This document shows, one piece after another, positions 18,545 to 27,370 of a stretch of DNA of 64,000 nucleotides. Under the pieces are notes generated by a model that saw nothing but the letters and a program-made list of their open reading frames with translations, had not been told where the DNA came from and made no database searches. The stretch spans positions 62,001 through 126,000 of the forward strand of contig NZ_JAGIAS010000002.1 of the NCBI RefSeq assembly GCF_017744695.1, read 5' to 3'. The stretch is from Dyadobacter sp. (lineage in GTDB: Bacteria > Bacteroidota > Bacteroidia > Cytophagales > Spirosomataceae). The position numbers were made by a program, and so were the translations under genes. Positions within the stretch are counted from its first letter, which is position 1. Each line of letters begins with the position of its first letter.

Positions 18545-21292
18545 TTAAAGTTTTGCGGTAACGCGGACAAACGGCTGGATACCGGCACTGCCGTTCTGAA
18601 TGCCGATCACCGAAGGGTTGTTCAATGCGCTCAGTTTCGGGTCGGAATAGTCGCCCAGCTCGTTGAAGAGGTTATTCACGCCCAATGTGGCCTGAATGGA
18701 TTTGGACAATGCATAGGATACCGATACATCGGCCACCCAAATGGGTTTCAGTTTTTGGTAGAAATAATCGGGTTTAGGAAAGGTTGCATTCAATGCCGAG
18801 GCGTTGGTAACCGAGCCGAAATAGACGGCGCGCGCCAGGTAAGTCAACCGGTTTTTCTTGAAAATGCCCTGCAATGTGATTTTCTGACCCGGAATCTGCG
18901 AAGTCACGCGAGCCTTTTCTCCGTCGTTGAAAATAATGTAGCGGTAGGCTTCCAGCCCTTTCGGGGTATTCACTTTGGTAACCTCGTTTTGGACGAAATT
19001 GGCACCCAAAAGCAGGCTCAATGTGCCATTTCGGAATGGTGTACGGTAACTTCCGGTAATTTCAAGCCCCTTCGTACGTGTGCTGAACGAGTTGTAAAAA
19101 AACTTGGCCTGGGTAGTGCCCGTTTGCACGAACAGGGTACGTACTTCCGCCGGCAGGTTGACGTCCGTGGCCGAGAAGTTGCCGGTATTGCCCACGCGGT
19201 TGTTCACATCCACGAGATAGGCGTCGGCAGTAAGTTCGAAGTTGCGGAATGGTTGGGATGTAAAGCCTGCGGTATAGCCTTTCGACTTCTCGGGCGTAAG
19301 CGTAGGGATGCCCAACGCGCGGGTGGCGGCGCTCTGGTTGGAGGCGGTTACCTGGTCGATGGCGCGGCCCTGCTGGAAGCTGGTGGACGTTTCGGTGTAG
19401 TAATATTGGGCCAGATCGGGTGCGCGGAAGCCGGTGTTGTGCGAAGCCCGGATACCCAGCCAGTCGGTAATACTGTACCGGGTGGCTACTTTGTAAGTCG
19501 TTACATTTTGGAGCTGGGAGAAGCTTTCGAGCCGTACCGCGCCCGACAGCAGCCATTTGTTCGTGATATTCGCTTCGATATCCGCATAGCCCGCGAGTAT
19601 CGACCGGTTGACGCTCACCTCGTTTTCAGGACGGAAACCGGCGTGGATCTGTGAGCCGGGGGATAGCCCGTTCAGGCCGATACTGCCTTCTTTGGTCTGA
19701 TAAACAATCCCGGTGGCTGTCGTGTCGAGCCCATAAATGGCCCGGAGGTCGGCTTTGGAATAGGACGCTTCCTCGCCCGCGATAATCTGGTAGGTTTCCA
19801 CGCGGTACTGTGCCCCGAACGCAACATTGATACCTTTCAATGCCTTGGGGAAATAGCGGCTGATATCGATGCTCCCGGTATTCTGGCTCGCATTGTAGCT
19901 GCCGGCATCGAAGGTAGTGGGTGTTTTCAGGCCCAGACTGGCATTCAGCGAATTGGTAATCACGTTACCGAAATCGTTTTTGCCATACACATTGGAAATA
20001 TCGACGTCCCAATCGCGGATCTTGCCTTTAACGCCCACCGCGAATGATTTGTCGGTAATGATGTTCTCCATAGCCGGCAAGAAGCCGTCGGGGTAGAGGA
20101 ACGAGTTGTTGCGCTCCGTCCATCCTGGTAGCCGGTATACGGCGGTGAACTGCGAATTGCGGTGGCTGATACCCCCAAATGCGTAGAGTTCGGCATTCTG
20201 ACGGATCGGAACAGCGGCGTTGAAGAACAGCAATGCGTCCTTGGCCTTGTTGGAACCGCCGCCGCGGCGGTCGAAATGATGGCGGTCGATGCCCCGTGAT
20301 GTGAGAATGGCCTCGTCGATCTCTTTCGTATAGATGGCATCGTAATTACGCGTGTTGGCGCCGCCCCCATAGATCGGCCCGAGGTACAGGCCTGCGTCGT
20401 CCCTGCCGGGCAGGATGGAAATCGCCTGGGTGGCAAATTCAGCAGTCGTGTTCAGATAGCCGCCGGTTTTGCCCAATGCGAAGCCGTAGTTGGCATTGGT
20501 GCGGGTGGTTACGCCATCGCCGCGTCGGCGCGAACTGGCTGTCGAGCTCAGCGTAAGCTGGTCGACGCTCTTATTGAGCACGATATTGATTACACCCGCA
20601 ATGGCGTCGGAGCCGTATTGCGCAGCCGCGCCGTCGCGCAGGATCTCGACCCGCTCAATGGCTGCTGTTGGGATCGCATTGAGGTCGTACCCCGTGGCTC
20701 CGTTGCCGAGCCCGCCCCAGTTGATATTGGCGCTTTTGTGACGGCGCTTGCCGTTGACGAGCACCAATAACTGGTCTACTCCCAGGCCACGCAGCTGCGA
20801 AAGGTTCAGGGCCGAGCCTGCATCACCCGCATTGGTGCCGTTCACAGAGTGGAAGGAGGGCGAAACATATTGGAGTAACTGCGTAATACTGACTTGTGGG
20901 GCCGATTCCAGCAAGGGTTTCAAGTCGATGATATCCACCGGGACCGGCGAGTCGATCTTTGTACGGTTCGCATTTCGCGAGCCTACCACCTGTACTTCAC
21001 CTAGCGTGTGTGTGCTCGGCGATAGCGTGACATTGTATTCGTTGGCGCTGGTAATGGGTAGTTCCTTCGCGGTGAAGCCGATGAAAGAGAATAGGAGCGT
21101 TTCACCCTTCACGAGCGTCAGAGCGAAATGACCGTCTGCATCGGTAATCGTGCCCTGCCGTGTGTTTTTGATGGCCACGTTCACGCCCGGGAGTGGAACG
21201 CCGTCTTCTGCGCGCACAATGCCCGTGAGCGTACGCTGCTGGGCGAGCAGGGGAGTTGATATTAAAAGTATAAAAAGTAATAAATGTTTCAT
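18545..21292 (-). CDS. TonB-dependent receptor with carboxypeptidase-like N-terminal domain
   Basis: A receptor of 915 residues. Signal peptide (LLFILLISTPLLAQ), a CarboxypepD_reg-like beta-sandwich at about 20-100, a plug domain at 110-240 (NGKRRHKSANINWGGLGNG and GSDAIAGVINIVL), then a 22-strand barrel ending in FVRVTAKL. It lacks the length and the SusD neighbour of a SusC protein. This is the class with a short plug motif like the vitamin/siderophore receptors that Bacteroidota use for many ligands. The ligand is unknown. A GTCTA-N9-TAGAY site lies upstream at 21454, shared with the arylsulfatase and TlpA loci. Confidence 0.85.
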   Translation of the reverse strand: MKHLLLFILLISTPLLAQQRTLTGIVRAEDGVPLPGVNVAIKNTRQGTITDADGHFALTLVKGETLLFSFIGFTAKELPITSANEYNVTLSPSTHTLGEVQVVGSRNANRTKIDSPVPVDIIDLKPLLESAPQVSITQLLQYVSPSFHSVNGTNAGDAGSALNLSQLRGLGVDQLLVLVNGKRRHKSANINWGGLGNGATGYDLNAIPTAAIERVEILRDGAAAQYGSDAIAGVINIVLNKSVDQLTLSSTASSRRRGDGVTTRTNANYGFALGKTGGYLNTTAEFATQAISILPGRDDAGLYLGPIYGGGANTRNYDAIYTKEIDEAILTSRGIDRHHFDRRGGGSNKAKDALLFFNAAVPIRQNAELYAFGGISHRNSQFTAVYRLPGWTERNNSFLYPDGFLPAMENIITDKSFAVGVKGKIRDWDVDISNVYGKNDFGNVITNSLNASLGLKTPTTFDAGSYNASQNTGSIDISRYFPKALKGINVAFGAQYRVETYQIIAGEEASYSKADLRAIYGLDTTATGIVYQTKEGSIGLNGLSPGSQIHAGFRPENEVSVNRSILAGYADIEANITNKWLLSGAVRLESFSQLQNVTTYKVATRYSITDWLGIRASHNTGFRAPDLAQYYYTETSTSFQQGRAIDQVTASNQSAATRALGIPTLTPEKSKGYTAGFTSQPFRNFELTADAYLVDVNNRVGNTGNFSATDVNLPAEVRTLFVQTGTTQAKFFYNSFSTRTKGLEITGSYRTPFRNGTLSLLLGANFVQNEVTKVNTPKGLEAYRYIIFNDGEKARVTSQIPGQKITLQGIFKKNRLTYLARAVYFGSVTNASALNATFPKPDYFYQKLKPIWVADVSVSYALSKSIQATLGVNNLFNELGDYSDPKLSALNNPSVIGIQNGSAGIQPFVRVTAKL

Positions 21293-21453
21293 AAGTATTC
21301 ACAGGGATATTGAACTGGAAACCGGAACTGATCCGGCGATGGCGGAAGTGGCTGGCGGCCGGAACAGGTCCGGTGTATGCCGTACCGTCGGAGAGCCTGC
21401 AGTCCCGACGATACCCATTCCGCACATCGTCGGATCAAGTATTATCATAGTAA

Positions 21454-21472
21454 ATCTATTGATTTTATAGAC
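21454..21472 (-). promoter_or_regulatory. candidate operator B, GTCTA-N9-TAGAY
   Basis: Read towards the TonB receptor it is GTCTATAAAATCAATAGAT. It shares the string GTCTATAAAA with site A. It lies 162 nt before the receptor start. Confidence 0.55.
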
Positions 21473-21817
21473 TAATGTGATTTTAAAAAAACTTAACTCC
21501 GCCAGACGTCAGCCGGACAACAGCGATGGTGTGTACAAGTGCTTTTCGGCACAGAATGCTTTGAATGAACAGGTTTTGACATGATTTGTAAATTTATAGT
21601 TTCCGAAAAAGACGGCGGCCGGCGCCCGGCTTCACCTATAAATCCACATTTACTTTGCAGGTAGTAATTGTAAGACGTCACAAAGGTAATGCTGCTGCGG
21701 CCGGTTTATCAAAACTTCCCAAACACAAATCGGGCACATTGCCACCAGCTACGCAAGCCGCATTATAGGTACGTGCGTAGGAGTTTGGTGGTACGAAAAA
21801 CGAGTTTATTCTACTTA

Positions 21818-21836
21818 GTCTACGAAAATTGTAGAT
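21818..21836 (+). promoter_or_regulatory. candidate operator C, GTCTA-N9-TAGAY
   Basis: GTCTACGAAAATTGTAGAT, with the same 5-9-5 layout and TTA before it, as in site B. It ends 17 nt before a -7 box (TATATTTG, 21854-21861), so it covers the -33 region of that promoter, as a repressor or activator site would. Confidence 0.55.
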
Positions 21837-21853
21837 AATTAAAATCGGTACTT

Positions 21854-21861
21854 TATATTTG
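21854..21861 (+). promoter_or_regulatory. -7 element before the TlpA cluster
   Basis: TATATTTG fits TAnnTTTG exactly. A TTG at 21829-21831 lies 22 nt upstream. If used, the transcript has a leader of about 260 nt before the gene at 22127, including the tandem repeat. Confidence 0.5.
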
Positions 21862-21966
21862 CTGCATGATTCAACGGCCGGTCACAAACCACCACGGACC
21901 CGCCGATGATCCGGGCCAATCCTGCAAAATGCCTGGATCGAAAAAAGAGTACTTCCGTCACGAAAC

Positions 21967-22024
21967 GGGACGCGTAGTCCGGGACGCGTAGTCCGGGACG
22001 CGTAGTCCGGGACGCTCTTAGTCC
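21967..22024. repeat. tandem repeat of a 14-nt unit
   Basis: The unit GGGACGCGTAGTCC occurs three times without a gap (21967-21980, 21981-21994, 21995-22008), followed by a fourth copy with two extra bases (GGGACGCTCTTAGTCC). Each unit begins GGAC and ends GTCC, so each can form a small hairpin. It lies in the probable leader of the TlpA cluster. Confidence 0.8.
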
Positions 22025-22126
22025 GCGATGTGCAGCCAGAGGCGCTCACATGCGTTCGCTAAGCCGTCGGAGGCGGGAAGACTATAAGCATTTTCATTTT
22101 TCAAAAACCTAAAAATTTCCAGTTGT

Positions 22127-23440
22127 ATGAAAATCAACAACCAGATGAAAGCCGTGGCATTGGCAGGAGCCACATTGTTCGGCAGTGCAGCGTTTGCGGG
22201 CGAGGGGCCTGATGCCAAAGCGCCGAAGCAAGGCGTGTGGCGCGGCGAGTTCGTGATCAGCGAGACACACATTCCTTTCAATTTTGAATACAATGCCAAA
22301 GACAAGGACCATCCGATCCTGACCTTGCTCAACGGGACGCGCCGCGACGATTTCAAGGTGACGAAAATCAGCGGAGACTCGATTTTTGTCAAAATGAATA
22401 CCTACGACGCCGCGCTCGTGGCGAAAGTGGAAACCGACGGCAAAATCACCGGCGAGTACCGCAGCCTGGTACCGGGTTTCCGGGGCAATGCGCTGCCGTT
22501 CTCCGCCGAATATGGTAAAAACTACCGCTTCGTTGAAAAAGGAAAAGAGCAGCCTACCAAACATAACCTTTCGGGTAAATGGGATTTGCAGGTTTTCAGT
22601 AAAGCCAAAATGCCTGATAATGTGGCGCTCTTAAAACAGGAGGGCAACAAACTCACCGGTGTAGTGATGTCGACAGTAGGGGATAGCCGCGAGCTGGAAG
22701 GCGTCGTACAAGGCGATGAGTTCGTGCTGTCGCACTTCTCAGGCCCGAACCCGCGTGTGTACAAGGGGAAAATCAACGAGGATGGCAGCATTACCGGCGT
22801 CATTAGCTCGGGTATTTATGATAATACCAAGTTTGAAGGCAGCAGGAATGATAAAGCCGAGCTTCCGGACCCTTATAAACTGACCTATTTGAAAGAAGGC
22901 TACAAAAAACTCGATTTCACTTTGCCCGACCTCGACGGCAAACAGGTTTCGCTCAGCGACGACAAGTACAAGGGAAAGGTGGTGATCGTAGAGATTATCG
23001 GTACCTGGTGCCCTAACTGTACCGACCAAACGTCGTTCCTCGCACCCTGGTACCGGGCCAACAAGGGCCGCGGCGTAGAGGCGATCGCCATCGGTTTCGA
23101 GCAGAAAGACGACCTTGAATATGCCAAATACACGCTGGGCACGCTGAAAAAGAAATATGGCATTGAATATGACATCCTTTTCGGAGGTATTGCGGACAAG
23201 AAAGTAGCCTCCGAGAAGCTGCCCGCGCTCAATCGCATGATGGCGTTCCCGACTACGATCCTCATTGACCGCAAAGGGGAAGTCCGGCAGATCCATACCG
23301 GCTATACCGGTGAGATCACGGGTAAATACTTCGAGGATTATGTGGCGAAATGGAACAAGGACCTCAACGAGCTCATCTCTGAACCGGTGCCTGCCGGGGT
23401 TAGTTCGGCAGCGGTGGGGACGACCAAGCACTCGAAGTAA
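22127..23440 (+). CDS. TlpA-like thioredoxin-domain protein, exported
   Basis: The protein has 437 residues. Signal peptide (AVALAGATLFGSAAFAGEG), two beta-rich segments (residues 40-125 and 145-240, GKWDLQVFSKAK) as in the N-terminal part of other Bacteroidota peroxiredoxin-like proteins, then a TlpA/AhpC-TSA thioredoxin fold from about 265. Its active site is TWCPNC with Cys295 and Cys298, and the cis-Pro loop is AFPTTILID. It should act as a periplasmic thiol-disulfide reductase, taking electrons from a DsbD-type protein. The next gene encodes an isolated DsbD N-terminal domain, its natural electron partner. Confidence 0.82.
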   Translation: MKINNQMKAVALAGATLFGSAAFAGEGPDAKAPKQGVWRGEFVISETHIPFNFEYNAKDKDHPILTLLNGTRRDDFKVTKISGDSIFVKMNTYDAALVAKVETDGKITGEYRSLVPGFRGNALPFSAEYGKNYRFVEKGKEQPTKHNLSGKWDLQVFSKAKMPDNVALLKQEGNKLTGVVMSTVGDSRELEGVVQGDEFVLSHFSGPNPRVYKGKINEDGSITGVISSGIYDNTKFEGSRNDKAELPDPYKLTYLKEGYKKLDFTLPDLDGKQVSLSDDKYKGKVVIVEIIGTWCPNCTDQTSFLAPWYRANKGRGVEAIAIGFEQKDDLEYAKYTLGTLKKKYGIEYDILFGGIADKKVASEKLPALNRMMAFPTTILIDRKGEVRQIHTGYTGEITGKYFEDYVAKWNKDLNELISEPVPAGVSSAAVGTTKHSK

Positions 23441-23462
23441 CGTCTGGCCGCCGCGCGCACTT

Positions 23463-23627
23463 TTGTTACATCCCTGCGGGATTCTCGAACCGGATTGGAT
23501 TACAATGTCCTACCGATGTTACGTGCCCGACGGCACCGAAAGGCAATGTGCCAATCGCGTAGCGATGTAATATTGATAGCCATAAAGTGAAAACCCGCAT
23601 TCGGAAATGCCGTCAGGCATGCAACAA
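23463..23627. repeat. composite palindromic intergenic element, copy 1
   Basis: The left end reads TTGTTACATCCCTGCGGGAT, and the right end, read on the other strand, TTGTTGCATGCCTGACGGCA, so the ends are imperfect inverted repeats. Inside are two further modules of the same kind (ATGTTACGTGCCCGACGGCA and, inverted, a GTAGCGATGTAAT string). A second copy with the same ends lies at 51812-52008. No gene is inside. Confidence 0.75.
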
Positions 23628-23783
23628 CAATGATTACGCATCTTCGGACGCATCAAAATACTTGAACTAAATCGTGAGTTCAACTAACTAGGTACGTGGT
23701 GATTTGAGACAACTGCAAGGCCTGCCGACCAGGTGAAAAGTGCTTTGCAGTTGTTTAAATTTTCATTCCAAAACATTATTTCA

Positions 23784-24239
23784 ATGATTTACAGGATTTT
23801 AATGCTCCTGGTATGCTGTGCAGGCACGGTTTTCGGCCAGGACCTGAAAGACGTTTCGCGATGGAAAGTGAGCTTTTCGAAAAGCGGCGCTAAACCCGGC
23901 GAGCAGGTGGAAGTGGTGTTTTCCGCGGAAATCAATAAAAACTGGAAGCTCTATTCGTCCGATTTCAAGGGAGATATCGGCCCGCTTCCCACCGAATTTG
24001 CATTCAATTCCAACAACGCCTACCAGCTTGTGGGCGATATACGGGCGGTGGAGCCGCTCAAAGCGGTAGACCCGACCTGGGACAAAGCCTATACCTATTT
24101 TACGGATAAGGCCGAATTCCGGCAGACGATCAGGGTTGCGAAGGCCGGCGGCAAGGTTTCAGGGACGATCAAAGGGCTTTTGTGTTCCAACGAGGATGGC
24201 CTTTGCGTGCCTTTCAAGGAATCTTTCGAAGTGCATTGA
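23784..24239 (+). CDS. stand-alone DsbD N-terminal (alpha) domain protein
   Basis: A 151-residue protein starting at MIYRILMLLVCCAGTVFGQ, a signal peptide; an upstream in-frame start at 23733 only adds non-homologous sequence. The mature part is an immunoglobulin-like domain with WKLYSSDFKGDIGPLPTEF and the pair Cys134/Cys141 in LLCSNEDGLCVPF, the redox pair of the DsbD alpha domain. Full DsbD has membrane and thioredoxin domains too, and they are missing here. It would receive electrons in the periplasm and hand them to a thiol protein such as the TlpA-like product upstream. It lies 18 nt before the di-haem peroxidase gene. Confidence 0.8.
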   Translation: MIYRILMLLVCCAGTVFGQDLKDVSRWKVSFSKSGAKPGEQVEVVFSAEINKNWKLYSSDFKGDIGPLPTEFAFNSNNAYQLVGDIRAVEPLKAVDPTWDKAYTYFTDKAEFRQTIRVAKAGGKVSGTIKGLLCSNEDGLCVPFKESFEVH

Positions 24240-24257
24240 TTTAAATTAGAGTTTCAG

Positions 24258-25211
24258 ATGGGTATTACAAAATGGCTGGCGGCCGTGCTTTGCGGCGGTT
24301 CGCTGGCATTGGTGTCGTTGCAATCCAACGAGGCGTCGGTGGAGCTGAATACGAAGGAGGAGTTGGGGGAGAAGTTGTTTTCGGATCCGATCCTCTCACG
24401 CGGCCGGGCCATCAGTTGCGCTTCGTGCCATATTCCACAATTCGCGTTCGCAGACACGGCGGCGTTCAGCATAGGCGATAAGGGTACGCGCCTGACGCGC
24501 AACAGCCCGGCGCTGACGAATCTTTCGGGCCGCACGGATTTCTTCTGGGATGGCCGCGCAGGCTCTCTCGAAGAGCAGGCACTGGGGCCGCTCGCCGCAC
24601 ATGACGAAATGGATTTGCCGATCAATGAGGCCGTAGAGCGCCTCCGAAAAGACGATTTTTACAGCGCGGCGTTTCAAAAGGTATTCAAATCGGAAATTAA
24701 CAGTAAAAATCTTCCGGGCGCGATTGCCGCATTCGAGCGCACGCTGGAAACTACGGACACGCCCTATGACCGCTACCTGGATGGAGACGTAAATGCCATG
24801 TCGGCCGCCGCCGTTCGGGGCAGAATGCTGTTCATCGGCAAGGCGAACTGCGCTACCTGCCATTCCGGCGAGGATTTCACCGCCGACCGGTTCAAAAGCA
24901 TTGGCTTGTTCAATGGCAAGGAGTTGAATGACCCCGGCCGCTTTAAAATCACGAAGGACAGTTCGCATATCGGCCTGTTCAAGGTGCCGGGCCTGCGCAA
25001 TGTGGCCGTTACGGCTCCGTACATGCACAATGCGATGTTCAAAACGCTGCGCGAAGTGGTCCAATACTACAACACGCCCGACAAATTCGTGCGCAATCCC
25101 ATCAATCGCGATTTGTCGCTCGGCAGTTCGCTCAATCTTTCCGATAATGAGGTCGAAGATATCGTGGCCTTCCTCGAAGCCCTCACGGACGACCGTTTCA
25201 AACGAAAATAG
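24258..25211 (+). CDS. di-haem cytochrome c peroxidase / MauG family
   Basis: An enzyme of 317 residues, the usual length. Two haem c motifs are present: CASCH (Cys54-Cys57-His58) and CATCH (Cys198-Cys201-His202). The family blocks FFWDGRAGSLEEQ and APYMHNAMFKTLREV are intact. An uncleaved or Sec-type hydrophobic N terminus (residues 5-21) exports it to the periplasm, where members reduce hydrogen peroxide or oxidise protein substrates (MauG-like). With the upstream thiol-reducing genes it forms a periplasmic redox cluster. The haem c attachment fits with these neighbours, since the apocytochrome Cys need to be reduced. Confidence 0.9.
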   Translation: MGITKWLAAVLCGGSLALVSLQSNEASVELNTKEELGEKLFSDPILSRGRAISCASCHIPQFAFADTAAFSIGDKGTRLTRNSPALTNLSGRTDFFWDGRAGSLEEQALGPLAAHDEMDLPINEAVERLRKDDFYSAAFQKVFKSEINSKNLPGAIAAFERTLETTDTPYDRYLDGDVNAMSAAAVRGRMLFIGKANCATCHSGEDFTADRFKSIGLFNGKELNDPGRFKITKDSSHIGLFKVPGLRNVAVTAPYMHNAMFKTLREVVQYYNTPDKFVRNPINRDLSLGSSLNLSDNEVEDIVAFLEALTDDRFKRK

Positions 25212-25291
25212 CTTTGCTAGCATATTCTTTCTCCGTTCATAGGTAGAATTTCGCCATTCCTAACTTATTTTGCTAAACAACTTGCATTTAC

Positions 25292-25304
25292 TAAACAGTG
25301 TTTA
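25292..25304. promoter_or_regulatory. TetR operator candidate 1
   Basis: TAAACAGTGTTTA is an odd palindrome: TAAACA and TGTTTA around one base. It lies 27 nt before the tetR start. The second copy, at 25964, is its exact reverse complement and lies before the pump genes. Confidence 0.65.
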
Positions 25305-25331
25305 TTATATTCACATTGTAATTACAAAAGC

Positions 25332-25946
25332 ATGGCAATTAAGGAAAGAAAAGAGCGGGAAAAGCAGGAAATGAGGAACCTGATTATCGAATCGGCGACT
25401 CAGCTGTTTTTGAAGCAAGGCTACGATAAGACGTCAATTCGTAGCATTGCCGACGATATTGAATATAGTCCGGCTACTATCTATCTGTATTTCAAGGATA
25501 AAGACGAAATTTTCTTTGTAATTCATGAAAACGCGTTTGAAATCCTGGAACAGCACCTGCGTCGGAACGACGTGATTGCCGACCCGTTCGAAAGGCTTGC
25601 CGGGTTGGGTAGAACATACATCGAGTTCGGTTTGCAGAATCCGGATTACTACGATCTGATGTTCATCATGCGCGCGCCGATGGAGCAGATCAAGAATGAA
25701 GAAAAATGGAAGTCCGGTGAATGTGCGTTTGGTTATTTGCTGACGACGCTTTCGGCTTGCCTGGAAGAAAGCAAGATCAGGCAGGGCGATTTATATGTGA
25801 CTGCGATTCAGGTATGGTCGTTTGTACACGGGCTGGTTTCGCTTTACGTACGCGGGCGGATGTGCATCCTGATGATGCCCGATGACGCTACGCGGGAAAT
25901 ACTGTATAACTCATTCGATTTATTTTTAGCCAATCTGAAAAAGTAA
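25332..25946 (+). CDS. TetR/AcrR-family repressor
   Basis: A repressor of 204 residues. A helix-turn-helix of the TetR type lies at residues 15-60 (ATQLFLKQGYDKTSIRSIA, IYLYFKDKDEIFFVIHE), and the all-helical C-terminal ligand-binding domain follows. It is the first gene of the tetR-tolC-MFP-RND set and is 50 nt from the channel gene. Identical palindromes before it and before the channel gene indicate that it represses both itself and the pump. The ligand is unknown. Confidence 0.9.
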   Translation: MAIKERKEREKQEMRNLIIESATQLFLKQGYDKTSIRSIADDIEYSPATIYLYFKDKDEIFFVIHENAFEILEQHLRRNDVIADPFERLAGLGRTYIEFGLQNPDYYDLMFIMRAPMEQIKNEEKWKSGECAFGYLLTTLSACLEESKIRQGDLYVTAIQVWSFVHGLVSLYVRGRMCILMMPDDATREILYNSFDLFLANLKK

Positions 25947-25963
25947 AAAATTTTGCCACTCAC

Positions 25964-25976
25964 TAAACACTGTTTA
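25964..25976. promoter_or_regulatory. TetR operator candidate 2
   Basis: TAAACACTGTTTA, the exact reverse complement of the site at 25292. It is followed by another TAAACTAAAC half-site and lies 20 nt before the channel gene. Confidence 0.65.
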
Positions 25977-25996
25977 TAAACTAAACATTACTTACA

Positions 25997-27364
25997 ATGA
26001 TGCGATTATTGAAACCCATGCCCCGGCATTGGCAGTACCTTCTTGTGCCTTTGCTGAGCCTGTTCGCACCCGTTCGAGGGCAGGACGCGCATTTGCAAGG
26101 CTATATCGACCACGGCCTGCGCAATAACCAGGGCCTTAAACAACAGCGCTTTATCCTCGAAAGAAACTTGTTCGCGCTGAAAGAAGCCAGAACGTTCTTT
26201 TATCCCGAAGTCAATTTCAGCACGTCTTATCTCGACTCGCGCGGGGGACGGAAGATCAGCATTCCGATCGGTGATTTGCTGAACCCCGTCTATAACTCGC
26301 TGAATGAGCTGACCAACTCGTCGGCTTTCCCGAAAGTGGAGAATGTGAGCCAGACGTTCAACCCGCGGAACTATTACGATGCCAAATTCCGCACCTCCCT
26401 GCCGCTTTATAATGCGGAAATCGCTTATAACACGAAGATCCGCAAGGAACAGATCCATTTGCAGCAGGCGGAAGTCGACGTTTACAGGAGAGAGTTAGTG
26501 AAGGAAATCAAGCTGGCTTATTATGCTTGCCAGCAGGCGGACGAGGCGGTGCGCATCCTGGAAAGCGCCGTTTCACTGGCGAGGGAAAATTTGCGGTTCA
26601 ATCAGGCATTGGTGAAAAACGATAAGGCGATCCGCACGGTGGTAAGCCGCTCGGAGAACGAGGTGATCGGTTTGGAAGCAAGGCTGGTAGACGCACGGAA
26701 TCAGTCGGTCAATGCAAAGGCTTATTTTAACTTTTTGCTTAACAATCCACTGGAAACCAGCCTGGAAATAGGCACGCCCAGCGAGTCCGAAGTGCTGACA
26801 GACACGGCTGCGGCTGGCAGGAGGGAGGAACTGGCTAAGCTGGAAACGCTTTCGAGGATCAATGCATTATCCGGTCAGCTGGCCCGGGCCGGCGCATTGC
26901 CAAAGCTGTCGACATTTATAGACCTGGGTTCGCAGGGTGATTTTGTGAATTTCAACCGGGATACGCGCTATTATCTTTTCGGCGTGACACTGGATTGGCG
27001 GGTTTTTGCGAACAACCGCACTCAATACAAGGTGAAGCAGGCTGAATTGGAGCAGAAAGCCACCGGCGAGCAGATCAGCCAGGTAGAACAACAGCTTCAA
27101 TTACAAAACAAAACTGCGGCCAATACCTTCCAGTCGGCTGTGCTGACTTACCAGGCTACCAAAAGCCAGACTGCATTATCTCAACAATACTACCAGGACC
27201 AACAGAAACTCTACCGCGAGGGCCAGCTGCTTTACATTGAGTTGCTCGACGCTCAGAACCGGCTGATCAACGACCAGCTTCAACAAAGCATTTCCTATTT
27301 GAATGTCCAGACCCGCGCAGCAGAATTGGAACGGGCCCGGGCGAGCTACTTATTCTCAAACTAA
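25997..27364 (+). CDS. TolC-family outer-membrane efflux channel
   Basis: A channel protein of 455 residues with signal peptide (LLVPLLSLFAPVRGQ). The two repeats of the family, each a beta strand pair and long helices, are visible (helices about 130-245 and 325-450; KIRKEQIHLQQAEVDVYRRE and EGQLLYIELLDAQNRLINDQ). It forms the exit duct for the RND pump encoded two genes further on. A TetR-type operator stands directly upstream. The next gene starts 6 nt downstream. Confidence 0.9.
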   Translation: MMRLLKPMPRHWQYLLVPLLSLFAPVRGQDAHLQGYIDHGLRNNQGLKQQRFILERNLFALKEARTFFYPEVNFSTSYLDSRGGRKISIPIGDLLNPVYNSLNELTNSSAFPKVENVSQTFNPRNYYDAKFRTSLPLYNAEIAYNTKIRKEQIHLQQAEVDVYRRELVKEIKLAYYACQQADEAVRILESAVSLARENLRFNQALVKNDKAIRTVVSRSENEVIGLEARLVDARNQSVNAKAYFNFLLNNPLETSLEIGTPSESEVLTDTAAAGRREELAKLETLSRINALSGQLARAGALPKLSTFIDLGSQGDFVNFNRDTRYYLFGVTLDWRVFANNRTQYKVKQAELEQKATGEQISQVEQQLQLQNKTAANTFQSAVLTYQATKSQTALSQQYYQDQQKLYREGQLLYIELLDAQNRLINDQLQQSISYLNVQTRAAELERARASYLFSN

Positions 27365-27370
27365 CATGAT

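Larger units (their letters stand above)
21293..22126. other. 834-nt intergenic region with control sites
   Basis: No convincing gene. It contains two copies of the GTCTA-N9-TAGAY motif, a -7 element at 21854, and a 14-nt tandem repeat at 21967-22024. The short frames in it have no coding character. The region separates the minus-strand receptor from the plus-strand TlpA cluster and must carry the promoters of both. Confidence 0.6.
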
